A stretch of 45,562 bases of DNA, taken from Prevotella sp. GTDB taxonomy: Bacteria > Bacteroidota > Bacteroidia > Bacteroidales > Bacteroidaceae. Below the pieces are notes generated by a model, which was not told the origin of the DNA, did not search any database, and saw only the letters and a list, made by a program, of their open reading frames with translations. This document shows, in pieces, positions 23,658-30,896 of the stretch. The first letter of the stretch is position 1. The number at the start of each line of letters is the position of its first letter. The DNA is taken from assembly GCA_015060485.1 (NCBI GenBank), contig SUYI01000030.1:1-45562 (forward strand), in the 5' to 3' direction. Position numbers and translations under genes: made by a program.

Positions 23658-24551
23658 ATGAACACAAAGATCCTTCTACTATTCATCGCCTGCTCGGTGC
23701 TGACGGGTTGTCGCACCACGCAGTCAGGCTTTGTCCCCGTGGGAAATGGCGGGCGGCTCTACTACGAAGAGCGCGGACAGGGCGAGCCCCTCATCCTGCT
23801 GCACGGCCATTCGCTGGACCGTCGCATGTGGGATGAGCAGTTCAAGGTGTTTTCCAAGGATTTCCGCACCATCCGCATGGATTTTCGCGGCTATGGCCAG
23901 TCGTCACCACAGAGCGAAGCAGAGCAGTTTACCCATGTCGACGACGTGCTCGTGCTGATGGATTCCCTGCACATCTCCCAAGCCCATGTAGTGGGGCTGT
24001 CCATGGGTGCCTTCGTCGCTGGCGACATGCTGGCCATGTATCCCCAGCGCCTGCTGACTTGCGTACTTGTCAGTGGCGGCATTCGCAACAGCCCAGGTCC
24101 CTCCGAGCCCATGGACTCTGCCGAGCGTGCCCGCCGCGATCAAGAGATTGCAGCGCTAAAGGCCAGGGGCATCGACCAGTATAAGCGCGAATGGATTGAA
24201 CAGCTCATGGCTTCAGGCGGCTCACGGAAAGAGCGTATGCGGAAACCCCTGGAACACATGATTGGCGACTGGACGGCCTGGCAGCCACTGCATAAGGAAG
24301 TACGCTTGTTTTATGGTAAGGAGGCATGGCAAATGCTACGCCAACGGGGGAAGACCGACGTCCCCACCCTCATTATCAGGGGCGAGAACGAGCTGAAGGG
24401 AAAGAAAGGAGAACCCGGCGAACTGCGCTGGCTGTCGAAGGGACGCTATGTGGTGCTGCCCGATTGTGGCCACATGCTGAACATGGAACAACCCGGGTTG
24501 TTCCATCACACCGTCCGCGATTTCATCCTTGCCGTCACTGCCGACAGGTAG
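23658..24551 (+). CDS. Alpha/beta-hydrolase lipoprotein
   Basis: A 297-residue predicted lipoprotein: the signal peptide MNTKILLLFIACSVLTGC gives a lipidated Cys at about 18. The rest is an alpha/beta-hydrolase fold: PLILLHGHSLDRRMWDEQ with the oxyanion HG, MDFRGYGQSSP, the nucleophile elbow HVVGLSMGAFVAGDM (Ser near 115), and LPDCGHMLNMEQP with the catalytic His near 275. The region normally holding the acid residue reads LIIRGENELKGKKGE, where the usual Asp seems to be Glu. The substrate is unknown. It starts immediately after the flavoprotein stop and ends 38 bases before the convergent LuxR-type gene. There is little room for a terminator and no clear hairpin. Confidence 0.9.
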   Translation: MNTKILLLFIACSVLTGCRTTQSGFVPVGNGGRLYYEERGQGEPLILLHGHSLDRRMWDEQFKVFSKDFRTIRMDFRGYGQSSPQSEAEQFTHVDDVLVLMDSLHISQAHVVGLSMGAFVAGDMLAMYPQRLLTCVLVSGGIRNSPGPSEPMDSAERARRDQEIAALKARGIDQYKREWIEQLMASGGSRKERMRKPLEHMIGDWTAWQPLHKEVRLFYGKEAWQMLRQRGKTDVPTLIIRGENELKGKKGEPGELRWLSKGRYVVLPDCGHMLNMEQPGLFHHTVRDFILAVTADR

Positions 24552-24589
24552 ATAGTGAAGGGGCACACAGGTTTACGAAAGTCATGACA

Positions 24590-25549
24590 CTATAGTTTAA
24601 CGCTGGAGATGTCGACGAGGCCGTTGACGATGGCGTAGATGGTGAGTCCTGCAGGCGAGTGAATCTGCAGCTTGCGGGCGATGTTGCGACGATGGGTGAT
24701 AACGGTATTGACCGAGATGTAGAGGCGGTCGGCAATCTCCTTGTTCTGTAAACCCTGTACCACACCAATGATGACGTCGCGCTCGCGGTCGGAGAGCATC
24801 TCAGCATTATCTTGTCCACCTTTGAACACCATCGACGAGATGTTTTTCGACACGTCGTCCTGACGGGTGCGCTGCTCCAGACGGCGGATGGCGGGGGTGA
24901 AGATACGGTCCTCGACGTCGGCATGCTGGCGTAGCCACTCTTCGTTGTTGTAGATGTCGTAGAGGGTGGCTGTCAGCTGGTTGTTATGATGGGAATCAGC
25001 AGGCAAGTACTTGATAATCATAAGTTTCAGCTCACGCAGCTTCTTGTCGGTCTGCTCGTGGTGCTTCGAGAAGGTCTCGATGTTGTAGTCGTTCATGGGC
25101 TGTCCGTCGATGAGTGACTGCACATAGGGGAACAGCGTTTTCTCCTCGTACTTCATGTGACGGCGAATTTCCTGGGCATACTCGTCATAGAACTTCATGA
25201 TGAGTCCGCCCAGCGGATCGTCGGTGCTGATGCTCTCCTGCAACTCACGGCGGATGAAGGGCAGCTGGAAGTCGAGATAATAGGCGTGGCTGGCCTTCAG
25301 ATAATGCAACAGCGTGGGCACGCTGATGTGCTCGTCGTCCTCGTAATTGCTGTAATCGTTGATGGTGAAGTTGACCACCGCCAGGAATGTGTATGTGTCG
25401 ACACCATTCAGTTCGCACGTCTCGCGCACCGTCTTGTCACCAAAGCCGAGGTTTACGCCAAACGACCCCAATGCCTGCAGCACGCTGGAGTTGTCCTTGA
25501 TGAGGGTTATCATCTTGTCGTCGGGTTCATACATCTTCAAATTCTTCAT
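24590..25549 (-). CDS. Hemerythrin-like sensor fused to a LuxR-type HTH regulator
   Basis: A 319-residue one-component regulator. Residues about 10-60 resemble the ScdA/RIC N-terminal domain (ITLIKDNSSVLQALGSFGVN, TVRETCELNGVDTYTFLAV). About 75-230 form a hemerythrin-type four-helix bundle with likely iron ligands in HYLKASHAYYL, IRRHMKYEEKTLFPYV, FSKHHEQTDKK and RQHADVEDRIF. About 250-319 are a LuxR helix-turn-helix (LSDRERDVIIGVVQGLQNKEIADRLYISVNTVITHRRNI, shown in part as KEIADRLYISVNTVITH). RIC-type proteins repair iron-sulfur clusters or sense nitric oxide and oxygen at a di-iron site; here the bundle is joined to a DNA-binding domain. It diverges from a porin/imelysin/di-heme operon, a plausible target. 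Promoter at 25581-25610. Confidence 0.88.
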   Translation of the reverse strand: MKNLKMYEPDDKMITLIKDNSSVLQALGSFGVNLGFGDKTVRETCELNGVDTYTFLAVVNFTINDYSNYEDDEHISVPTLLHYLKASHAYYLDFQLPFIRRELQESISTDDPLGGLIMKFYDEYAQEIRRHMKYEEKTLFPYVQSLIDGQPMNDYNIETFSKHHEQTDKKLRELKLMIIKYLPADSHHNNQLTATLYDIYNNEEWLRQHADVEDRIFTPAIRRLEQRTRQDDVSKNISSMVFKGGQDNAEMLSDRERDVIIGVVQGLQNKEIADRLYISVNTVITHRRNIARKLQIHSPAGLTIYAIVNGLVDISSVKL

Positions 25550-25580
25550 CGCTCGTGTTCCTTATTTATAAATGACGCTG

Positions 25581-25610
25581 CAAAAGTACTCATTTTCCAT
25601 GAACTGTGCA
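25581..25610 (-). promoter_or_regulatory. Promoter of the hemerythrin-LuxR gene
   Basis: Minus strand: TTG at 25610-25608, 19 bases, TACTTTTG at 25588-25581, then a leader of about 31 bases. About 30 bases separate it from the divergent porin promoter, where the regulator could bind. Confidence 0.7.
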
Positions 25611-25641
25611 AGAGCCAGAAGTGTTTTCATCATTTTTAGGT

Positions 25642-25673
25642 ATTGCCACAGTCGAAGAATCTCCTTACCTTTG
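25642..25673 (+). promoter_or_regulatory. Promoter of the porin-imelysin-cytochrome operon
   Basis: ATTG at 25642-25645, 20 bases, TACCTTTG at 25666-25673, then GCA and a leader of about 35 bases to the ATG at 25710. Confidence 0.7.
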
Positions 25674-25709
25674 CACCGCCAAATGTTAAAAAAAAGAAAA
25701 GGTCAAATA

Positions 25710-27002
25710 ATGAAAAGATTGTTATTCATACTGATGACGACTGCCGCCTGTCTGGCAGGACATGCACAAGGAAATGGTGCCGACAGCACGCTACAGCAGA
25801 AAATCCTGTCGCGACTCCATGTCGGCGGCTACGGAGAGGCTGTTTTCTCGCGCAACTGGTATAGTGACCACGTGAGCCGCTACAGCGAACCGGAGGCCCA
25901 CAAGAACGACCCGTCGCACGGTCGTTTCGACATTCCGCATGCCGTAATCTATCTGGGCTACGACTTCGGCAAGGGCTGGAGTTTCAGCACGGAGATTGAG
26001 TTCGAACACGGCGGCAACGGCATCGCCTACGAAAAGGAAAACGAGGAAGGCGGCGAATGGGAACAGGAAACCGAGAAAGGCGGCGAAGTGGAACTGGAGC
26101 AGTTCTGGATCCAGAAGTCGTTCTCGCGTGCTGCCAACCTGCGCGCAGGACATATCGTCGTGCCTGTAGGACTGAATAACGCCCACCACGAGCCGTTGAA
26201 TTTCTTCACCGTCTACCGTCCTGAGGGCGAGAACACCATCATGCCTTCGACGTGGCACCAGACGGGTGTGTCGTTCTGGGGCCGCTACGGCGACTTCCGC
26301 TACGAGGCACAGTTCCTGGCTGGTCTGAATGCCGACAACTTCACCAATACGGGCTGGATTCGCAAAGGCCATAAGTCGCCGCTGGAATTCGACGTGGCCA
26401 ACAAATACGGCGTCGCCGTGCGTCTGGACAACTACACGGTGCCCGGACTGCGTCTCGGACTGAGCGGATATTACGGCCAGAGCATCGGCAACAGCTATCC
26501 CCGCAATGCGTCGGGTGTCGATGCCGAATACAAGGGCGAGGTGCTGATTGGCTCCTTCGATTTCACCTACAAAGGTCACAACTGGATTGTGCGCGGACAG
26601 GCCGACTACGGCTATCTGGGCGATGCAGACCAGCTGAAATACGTCTACAACCGTCTGAACTCGAAATCGCCCTTCAAGCACTCGGCCTTCGTGTCGAAGA
26701 ATGCCTATGCCGTAGGCATCGAGGCGGGCTACAACATCTTCTCGCAGATAGAGAGCTTGCGCAAGGACAACCAGAAGCTGTACGTCTTCGGACGCTACGA
26801 GCAGTATAATCCCTATGCCAGCAAGACCAAGGGTACAGACTACGGCTATACCGAGGTGAAGCGCATGGCGGTGGGTGTGAACTACCATCCCCTGCCGCAG
26901 ATCGTCATCAAGGCGGAGTATTCGAAACGGTTCCTCAAGAGCATCTACAACGACGAGCCCAGCCTGAACATTGGCGTAGCGTATGAGGGATGGTTTCTAT
27001 GA
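25710..27002 (+). CDS. Outer-membrane beta-barrel porin, first gene of the imelysin operon
   Basis: A 430-residue outer-membrane protein. The signal peptide is MKRLLFILMTTAACLAGHAQG; the ATG at 25710 is chosen because it gives this signal and follows the promoter, whereas an upstream ATG at 25572 lies before the promoter. The mature part opens with LSRLHVGGYGEAVFSRNW and continues with alternating amphipathic strands (FSTEIEFEHGG, NLRAGHIVVPVGLNN, LRLGLSGYYGQSIGN, VKRMAVGVNYHPLP), ending with a terminal strand GVAYEGWFL whose last residue is hydrophobic, as expected for barrels. An acidic loop (EKENEEGGEWEQETEKGGE) lies near residue 115. It resembles phosphate-selective or short-chain porins found with imelysin genes. 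The substrate is unknown; iron or haem uptake is inferred from the neighbours. Confidence 0.85.
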   Translation: MKRLLFILMTTAACLAGHAQGNGADSTLQQKILSRLHVGGYGEAVFSRNWYSDHVSRYSEPEAHKNDPSHGRFDIPHAVIYLGYDFGKGWSFSTEIEFEHGGNGIAYEKENEEGGEWEQETEKGGEVELEQFWIQKSFSRAANLRAGHIVVPVGLNNAHHEPLNFFTVYRPEGENTIMPSTWHQTGVSFWGRYGDFRYEAQFLAGLNADNFTNTGWIRKGHKSPLEFDVANKYGVAVRLDNYTVPGLRLGLSGYYGQSIGNSYPRNASGVDAEYKGEVLIGSFDFTYKGHNWIVRGQADYGYLGDADQLKYVYNRLNSKSPFKHSAFVSKNAYAVGIEAGYNIFSQIESLRKDNQKLYVFGRYEQYNPYASKTKGTDYGYTEVKRMAVGVNYHPLPQIVIKAEYSKRFLKSIYNDEPSLNIGVAYEGWFL

Positions 27003-27045
27003 ACTTTGAACATTGAACATTATAACCACATAATTCAATATAGAT

Positions 27046-28308
27046 ATGAACAAAATTTTTCACATGGCGGCAGTTCTGATGATGGGACTGGCCTTCGCTG
27101 CCTGCAGCAGCGACAACAACGAGAGTAACAACAACAATGACGATTCGAAGTACAAGGACAGAACCTATGGCATCAGCGCCATCGACGCCTGTGCACAAAC
27201 CGTCAATCAGCTGACCAATGCCAACGAGGTCATTGCCAAGTCCAGCCTGAGCGCCGAACAGGAGACTGCCCTGCGTCAGGTGCTGACGAATCTGGTCAGC
27301 AACGTCATCGTACCCACATACACCGATCTGGCCAACGACGTGGAGGACTTGGAGAAAACGCTGAACGGTCTGACTACCAGCACCATCACCCAGGCACAGA
27401 TCGACAAGGCCTGCACCGACTTCAAGGCTGCCCGCCAGCACTGGGAGCGCTCGGAGGCTTTCCTCGGTGGTGCCGCCTCCGACTTCAGCATCGACCCCAC
27501 CATCGACTCATGGCCTTTGGACCGTGCCGAGCTGCTCGACTACTTCAAGGGCGGCATGAAGGCCGAGATTGAGGACGAGTCGACCATTCTGGGTTTCCAC
27601 GCCCTGGAGTTCATCCTGTTCCGCAATGGTCAGAACCGCAAGGTGGCTGAATTGCAGGGCAACGACACCTACACGAACTTCGAGACGGTCAGCGGTGCCG
27701 ACGAACTGAAATATGCACAGCAGGTGTGCAAGCTGCTGAAGGAGCGCTGCTTCCAGCTGCAGGTAGCCTGGGAGGGCGAGAAGAACGCCAGCCGCGTGGC
27801 CGTCGTCAAGGCTGCCGGACTGCCCTATCAGACGGAGAATGGCCTGTCGTACGGCGAGAACCTGATCCGTGCCGGACAGGACAGCAAGAGCACATTCCCC
27901 AGCCTGAAGGATGCCGTTGCCCAGGTGCTGAGCAGCGACGAGGGCTCCTGTGTGGCCATCTGTAACGAGGTGGGCACCGCCAAGGTGGCCAATCCCTTCT
28001 CGGCTGGCGACATCGCCTATGTGGAGTCGCCCTACAGCTACAATTCCATCACCGACTTCCAGGACAACATCCGCAGCATCCGCAACGTGTGGTACGGTTC
28101 TATCAACGGCAACGCAGCAGCAGGCAGCTTCAACGCCTTCTTCGCCAGCGTCGGACAGGATGCCGTCAATACGGCTGTCACGGGTGCCTTCAACAATGCC
28201 ATCAATGCCATTGGTCAGATGCCCGCTCCGTTCGTGAAGTACTGCTCCATCATCTGGAACAAGAACTTCGACGACCCCACCAACTGGGAGAGCATTACGG
28301 AAGAATAA
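27046..28308 (+). CDS. Imelysin-family lipoprotein
   Basis: A 420-residue lipoprotein with the lipobox FAACSSD (lipidated Cys near residue 20) and an asparagine-rich linker. The imelysin/peptidase M75 domain includes WERSEAFLGGAASDFSIDP with the conserved SEAF and the GxHxxE signature in ILGFHALEFILFR (near residue 180), plus a C-terminal helical half with RSIRNVWYGSINGN. Imelysin-like proteins bind iron, haem or cations in the envelope rather than acting as proteases. It is 43 bases after the porin and just upstream of the di-heme cytochrome, an arrangement typical of iron uptake or iron oxidation operons. Its stop is next to the left arm of an inverted repeat. Confidence 0.93.
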   Translation: MNKIFHMAAVLMMGLAFAACSSDNNESNNNNDDSKYKDRTYGISAIDACAQTVNQLTNANEVIAKSSLSAEQETALRQVLTNLVSNVIVPTYTDLANDVEDLEKTLNGLTTSTITQAQIDKACTDFKAARQHWERSEAFLGGAASDFSIDPTIDSWPLDRAELLDYFKGGMKAEIEDESTILGFHALEFILFRNGQNRKVAELQGNDTYTNFETVSGADELKYAQQVCKLLKERCFQLQVAWEGEKNASRVAVVKAAGLPYQTENGLSYGENLIRAGQDSKSTFPSLKDAVAQVLSSDEGSCVAICNEVGTAKVANPFSAGDIAYVESPYSYNSITDFQDNIRSIRNVWYGSINGNAAAGSFNAFFASVGQDAVNTAVTGAFNNAINAIGQMPAPFVKYCSIIWNKNFDDPTNWESITEE

Positions 28309-28452
28309 GAGATGAGAGATGAGAAATGAGAGATATGATATGATCAATGATATGAAAAAAGGTAGAAAACGCTGTTGGATGATGAGTAAGGAGAACTTTC
28401 GGAAAATGGGATGCACGGCATTTCTCATTTCTCATTTCTCGTTTCTCATTTT
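28308..28452 (+). repeat. Inverted repeat around the start of the di-heme gene
   Basis: Left arm 28308-28333 (AGAGATGAGAGATGAGAAAT...) and right arm 28420-28452 (TTTCTCATTTCTCATTTC...) are complementary. The loop of about 90 bases holds every candidate start codon. The right arm encodes FLISHFSFLIL, the hydrophobic core of the lipoprotein signal peptide. Confidence 0.75.
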
Positions 28453-30154
28453 ACTTACGGCATGTTCTGACGATGCCACCGAAAGCAGCAATCTGGGTCC
28501 GCTGACACCAGAGGAAGAGGTCTTCGGCAAGGCAACGGGTAACTTCACCGCCGACGAGTGGTTCCCCGGTGGTGCACTGGGAACGACGGAGAATGCCAGC
28601 TACTCAGCCATTACGCCTGCTGCCGAGCAGGCCGGCATGGAGGCTGACTTCAACACCGGCGAGGACTTCTTCGAACACCTCTACACCTTCGAACAGGAGC
28701 CTCGCAAGGGTCTCGGTCCTGCCTGGGTGCGCAACTCGTGCATAGCCTGTCACCCCGCCTACGGTCACGGCAAGCGCCAGACGGAGTACCGTGCCAACCA
28801 GATTGGCAACGGCTATCTGCTGGTCATCTACCATCCCGACACCAACGGCTACATCACCGAGGTGACGGGCATGCCCCAGACACAGGCTATGACACCCTTC
28901 AAGGCACCCATCGACGAAACGCAGATCAAGATAGAGTGGAAGCAGGTGACGGCCATGGAGAGCGGCCTGCCCATGCAGTTCGAGGACGACGGCGAGGCAT
29001 ACTCGCTCATCTATCCCGAGGTGACCATCCCTGTCACGGCCTTCAACACCGATCCGAAGCCCACGAACTACGAGGTGCGCCTGGAGTCGACCATCGGCAT
29101 CTACGGCACAGGACTCATCGATGCCATCACCGACGAGGACATCGAGGCACAATGGGCGCTGGAGTCGAAATACGTCGAGCTGAACCCCGCCATGTGGGAC
29201 AAGGAGGCAGGCAGTTTCAAGGCCTCAGCATACTATTCCGCACCTTATAACGACACGGGCACGTTCCATGGCGACCACGGACCGCTGAAGCGCTTCACCT
29301 ATGCCATGACGCGTGGCACGCTGCAGGACGGCGCAGGAGCCAACGCCATCTGGAACATCACCAACGTGACACGTTCCGACCGCCACTGGCTCTATACTAC
29401 CCCGGCATGGGCCAAGGCACAGAGCGAAGACCCCGACGTCATTGCCTACATCAAGTCGCACGGCGCCCAGGAGTCGAGCATCCTGCATCCCTACTATGCC
29501 GACGGCACGGACGAAGGCATCAAGGATCGCGTGAACGATATTCTGAGCTGTTCGGCCATCGGCAAGAAGGAGACCTTCGACAAGTACCTGTTCAACGGCG
29601 CACCCTATAATGGTCAGGAGGAAATGTCCGACAAGCAGTACTACCAGTTCATGGTGTGGCACCGCGGTCTGGCCGTTCCTGCTGCACGTAACCTGAACGA
29701 CGCCGACGTACAGCGCGGCAAGGAGCTGTTCAACGAGTTAGGCTGTGCACAGTGTCACCGTCCCTCGTGGAAGACGGGAGCCGACAATATGTGGGTCGAC
29801 GCCTCCACCAAAGCCTACGCCCAGAGCATCGGCAAGGACGCCTCAGAGATGCTGCCACGCTATCCCAACCAGACCATCTGGCCCTATACCGACATGGTGC
29901 AGCACCGCCTGTTCATGAAGAACGACATCCGCACGGGCTGGTGCCGCACGACCCCACTCTGGGGCCGCGGACTGAGCCGCCGTCTGACGGGTGCCGACGA
30001 CCGCCTGCACGACTGCCGCGCACGCACCGTCATCGAGGCCATCATGTGGCACGGCTACTCCAAGCAGTCGGATGCCTATCGCGCTACGGAGAAGTTCTAT
30101 AAGCTGAAGAAGTCCGACCGCCAGGCCGTCGTCAAATTCATCGAAGCAATCTAA
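28352..30154 (+). CDS. Di-heme oxidoreductase (DUF1111-type) lipoprotein
   Basis: About 600 residues from the ATG at 28352; ATGs at 28319, 28340 and 28406 are alternatives, and that at 28406, preceded by AAGGAG, gives the most conventional signal peptide. The lipobox LLTAC precedes the mature part. Two haem sites are visible, NSCIACHPAYGHGKR (about 140) and LGCAQCHRPSW (about 475). The C-terminal RTTPLWGRGLSRRLTGADDRLHDCRARTV region (in part TPLWGRGLSRRLTG, then HDCRARTVIEAI and MWHG) is typical of the di-heme oxidoreductase family. These are periplasmic c-type cytochromes related to MauG and peroxidases. With imelysin and porin it suggests an iron-oxidising or iron-uptake step outside the inner membrane. 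An inverted repeat encodes its signal peptide core. Confidence 0.92.
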   Translation: MKKGRKRCWMMSKENFRKMGCTAFLISHFSFLILLTACSDDATESSNLGPLTPEEEVFGKATGNFTADEWFPGGALGTTENASYSAITPAAEQAGMEADFNTGEDFFEHLYTFEQEPRKGLGPAWVRNSCIACHPAYGHGKRQTEYRANQIGNGYLLVIYHPDTNGYITEVTGMPQTQAMTPFKAPIDETQIKIEWKQVTAMESGLPMQFEDDGEAYSLIYPEVTIPVTAFNTDPKPTNYEVRLESTIGIYGTGLIDAITDEDIEAQWALESKYVELNPAMWDKEAGSFKASAYYSAPYNDTGTFHGDHGPLKRFTYAMTRGTLQDGAGANAIWNITNVTRSDRHWLYTTPAWAKAQSEDPDVIAYIKSHGAQESSILHPYYADGTDEGIKDRVNDILSCSAIGKKETFDKYLFNGAPYNGQEEMSDKQYYQFMVWHRGLAVPAARNLNDADVQRGKELFNELGCAQCHRPSWKTGADNMWVDASTKAYAQSIGKDASEMLPRYPNQTIWPYTDMVQHRLFMKNDIRTGWCRTTPLWGRGLSRRLTGADDRLHDCRARTVIEAIMWHGYSKQSDAYRATEKFYKLKKSDRQAVVKFIEAI

Positions 30155-30155
30155 T

Positions 30156-30270
30156 AAAAGTAAAAAGGTGAAAGAGTAAAAAGGTAAAAAATGAGACAAA
30201 TCGTAAGGAATATATCAGCAAGATGGTTTGTGGTTTTACCCTTTTACTTTTTCACCTTTTTACCTTTAAC
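30156..30270 (+). repeat. Near-perfect inverted repeat around the next gene's start
   Basis: Left arm 30156-30190 contains AGTAAAAAGGTGAAAGAGTA; right arm 30234-30270 contains TACTTTTTCACCTTTTTACC. They match at about 30 of 33 positions, with a loop of about 43 bases. The ATG at 30191 is at the edge of the left arm, and the right arm encodes VLPFYFFTFLPLT. Confidence 0.8.
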
Positions 30271-30754
30271 AGCACACAGCACCCTGCCCAAGGACATTGC
30301 CGCTCATTTCTGCCGACTGCTGGTCAACGACGGCGAGGGACGCGTCACGACACTGAGCAGCTATATCCGCTCGCAGCAGACCGCCGCCAGCGACAGCCTG
30401 ACCCTCGAACAGCTGTTCTGCAACTACGTCTTCCAATACGACGGCTGGCAGACGCTGCGCATCTTTCCACATTCCACCAACGGGCAACTCAGCTGGTATG
30501 CCGCTACCGACGCCTTGCCCAGCAACCTCGACCCGGAACACCAGAAGTACATCCACGAAGTCTTTCCACACCTTGCTGAAGAAATCAAGACAGGCAACTG
30601 GTCCACCGTCGATGCCTATATCACGCGCATGGAACAATACCAGTGCCGCTTTGGAAGCATCCAACAGCCAATAGCCAACAGCCCGGCGCTAATAGCCGCC
30701 ATGCTATTCCTCCTCTTTCTACTCATCCCTGTGCTGAAAAAAAAATCGGACTGA
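30191..30754 (+). CDS. Membrane-anchored protein of unknown function in the cytochrome operon
   Basis: A 187-residue protein with an N-terminal signal-like segment (FVVLPFYFFTFLPLTAHS), a globular part (about 30-150) and a C-terminal membrane helix (ALIAAMLFLLFLLIPVL) ending in KKKSD. The pattern LTLEQLFCNYVF, WQTLRIFPHS, WYAATDALPSNL and TRMEQYQ recalls a soluble segment found in Bacteroidota cytochrome c biogenesis (CcsA/ResB fusion) proteins, but only as an isolated module and not as a full maturation protein. That would suit its place after a c-type cytochrome, though I treat it as a guess. IQQPIANSPAL near the C terminus is encoded by a CAACAGCCAATAGCC repeat. The stop codon sits in the arm of the following terminator. 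Confidence 0.65.
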   Translation: MRQIVRNISARWFVVLPFYFFTFLPLTAHSTLPKDIAAHFCRLLVNDGEGRVTTLSSYIRSQQTAASDSLTLEQLFCNYVFQYDGWQTLRIFPHSTNGQLSWYAATDALPSNLDPEHQKYIHEVFPHLAEEIKTGNWSTVDAYITRMEQYQCRFGSIQQPIANSPALIAAMLFLLFLLIPVLKKKSD

Positions 30755-30789
30755 CCACACGCCAGTCCGACTTTTTTACGCCTTAAATG
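30736..30789. terminator. Bidirectional terminator, twin of 536-586
   Basis: TCGGACTG and CAGTCCGA form a perfect 8-bp stem flanked by A8-9 and CT6. It can end the plus-strand cytochrome operon and, read in reverse, the minus-strand VirE/DUF3987 operon. The minus reading (TAAGGCGTAAAAAAGTCGG...) is almost the same as 536-586 on the plus strand. Confidence 0.85.
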
Positions 30790-30796
30790 GTACGTT

Positions 30797-30840
30797 TAAG
30801 CGAGGACAGATGAAAGTTCGCTTTCAATCTGTCGAGCGTA
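30797..30840. repeat. REP-like hairpin, copy 1
   Basis: TAAGCGAGGACAGATGAAAG, TTCG, CTTTCAATCTGTCGAGCG folds as a stem GACAGAT(t)GAAAG / CTTTCATCTGTC with a tetraloop and one bulge. Its order of conserved blocks (TAAGNGAGGNCAGA, CGCTTT, CCGAGCG-like end) matches 44542-44590. Confidence 0.6.
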
Positions 30841-30844
30841 AGTA

Positions 30845-30896
30845 CCATCGACATAGTCAATGGTACAATGGTACATTGGTACGATGGTACATTACA
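30845..30896. repeat. ATGGTAC tandem repeat
   Basis: ATGGTAC occurs several times (AATGGTACAATGGTACATTG and GGTACGATGGTACATT) within 50 bases, just beyond the stop of the VirE/DUF3987 gene. Its length could vary by slippage; no function is visible. Confidence 0.5.

Noticed and set aside
27003..27045. GAACTTTGAACATTGAACATT as another start-flanking inverted repeat before the imelysin gene
   Set aside because: No complementary right arm is found after the imelysin start; only the left-type direct repeat is present.
30845..30896. CRISPR-like array from ATGGTAC repeats
   Set aside because: Units are too short, and no unique spacers or cas genes are present; it is simple tandem DNA.
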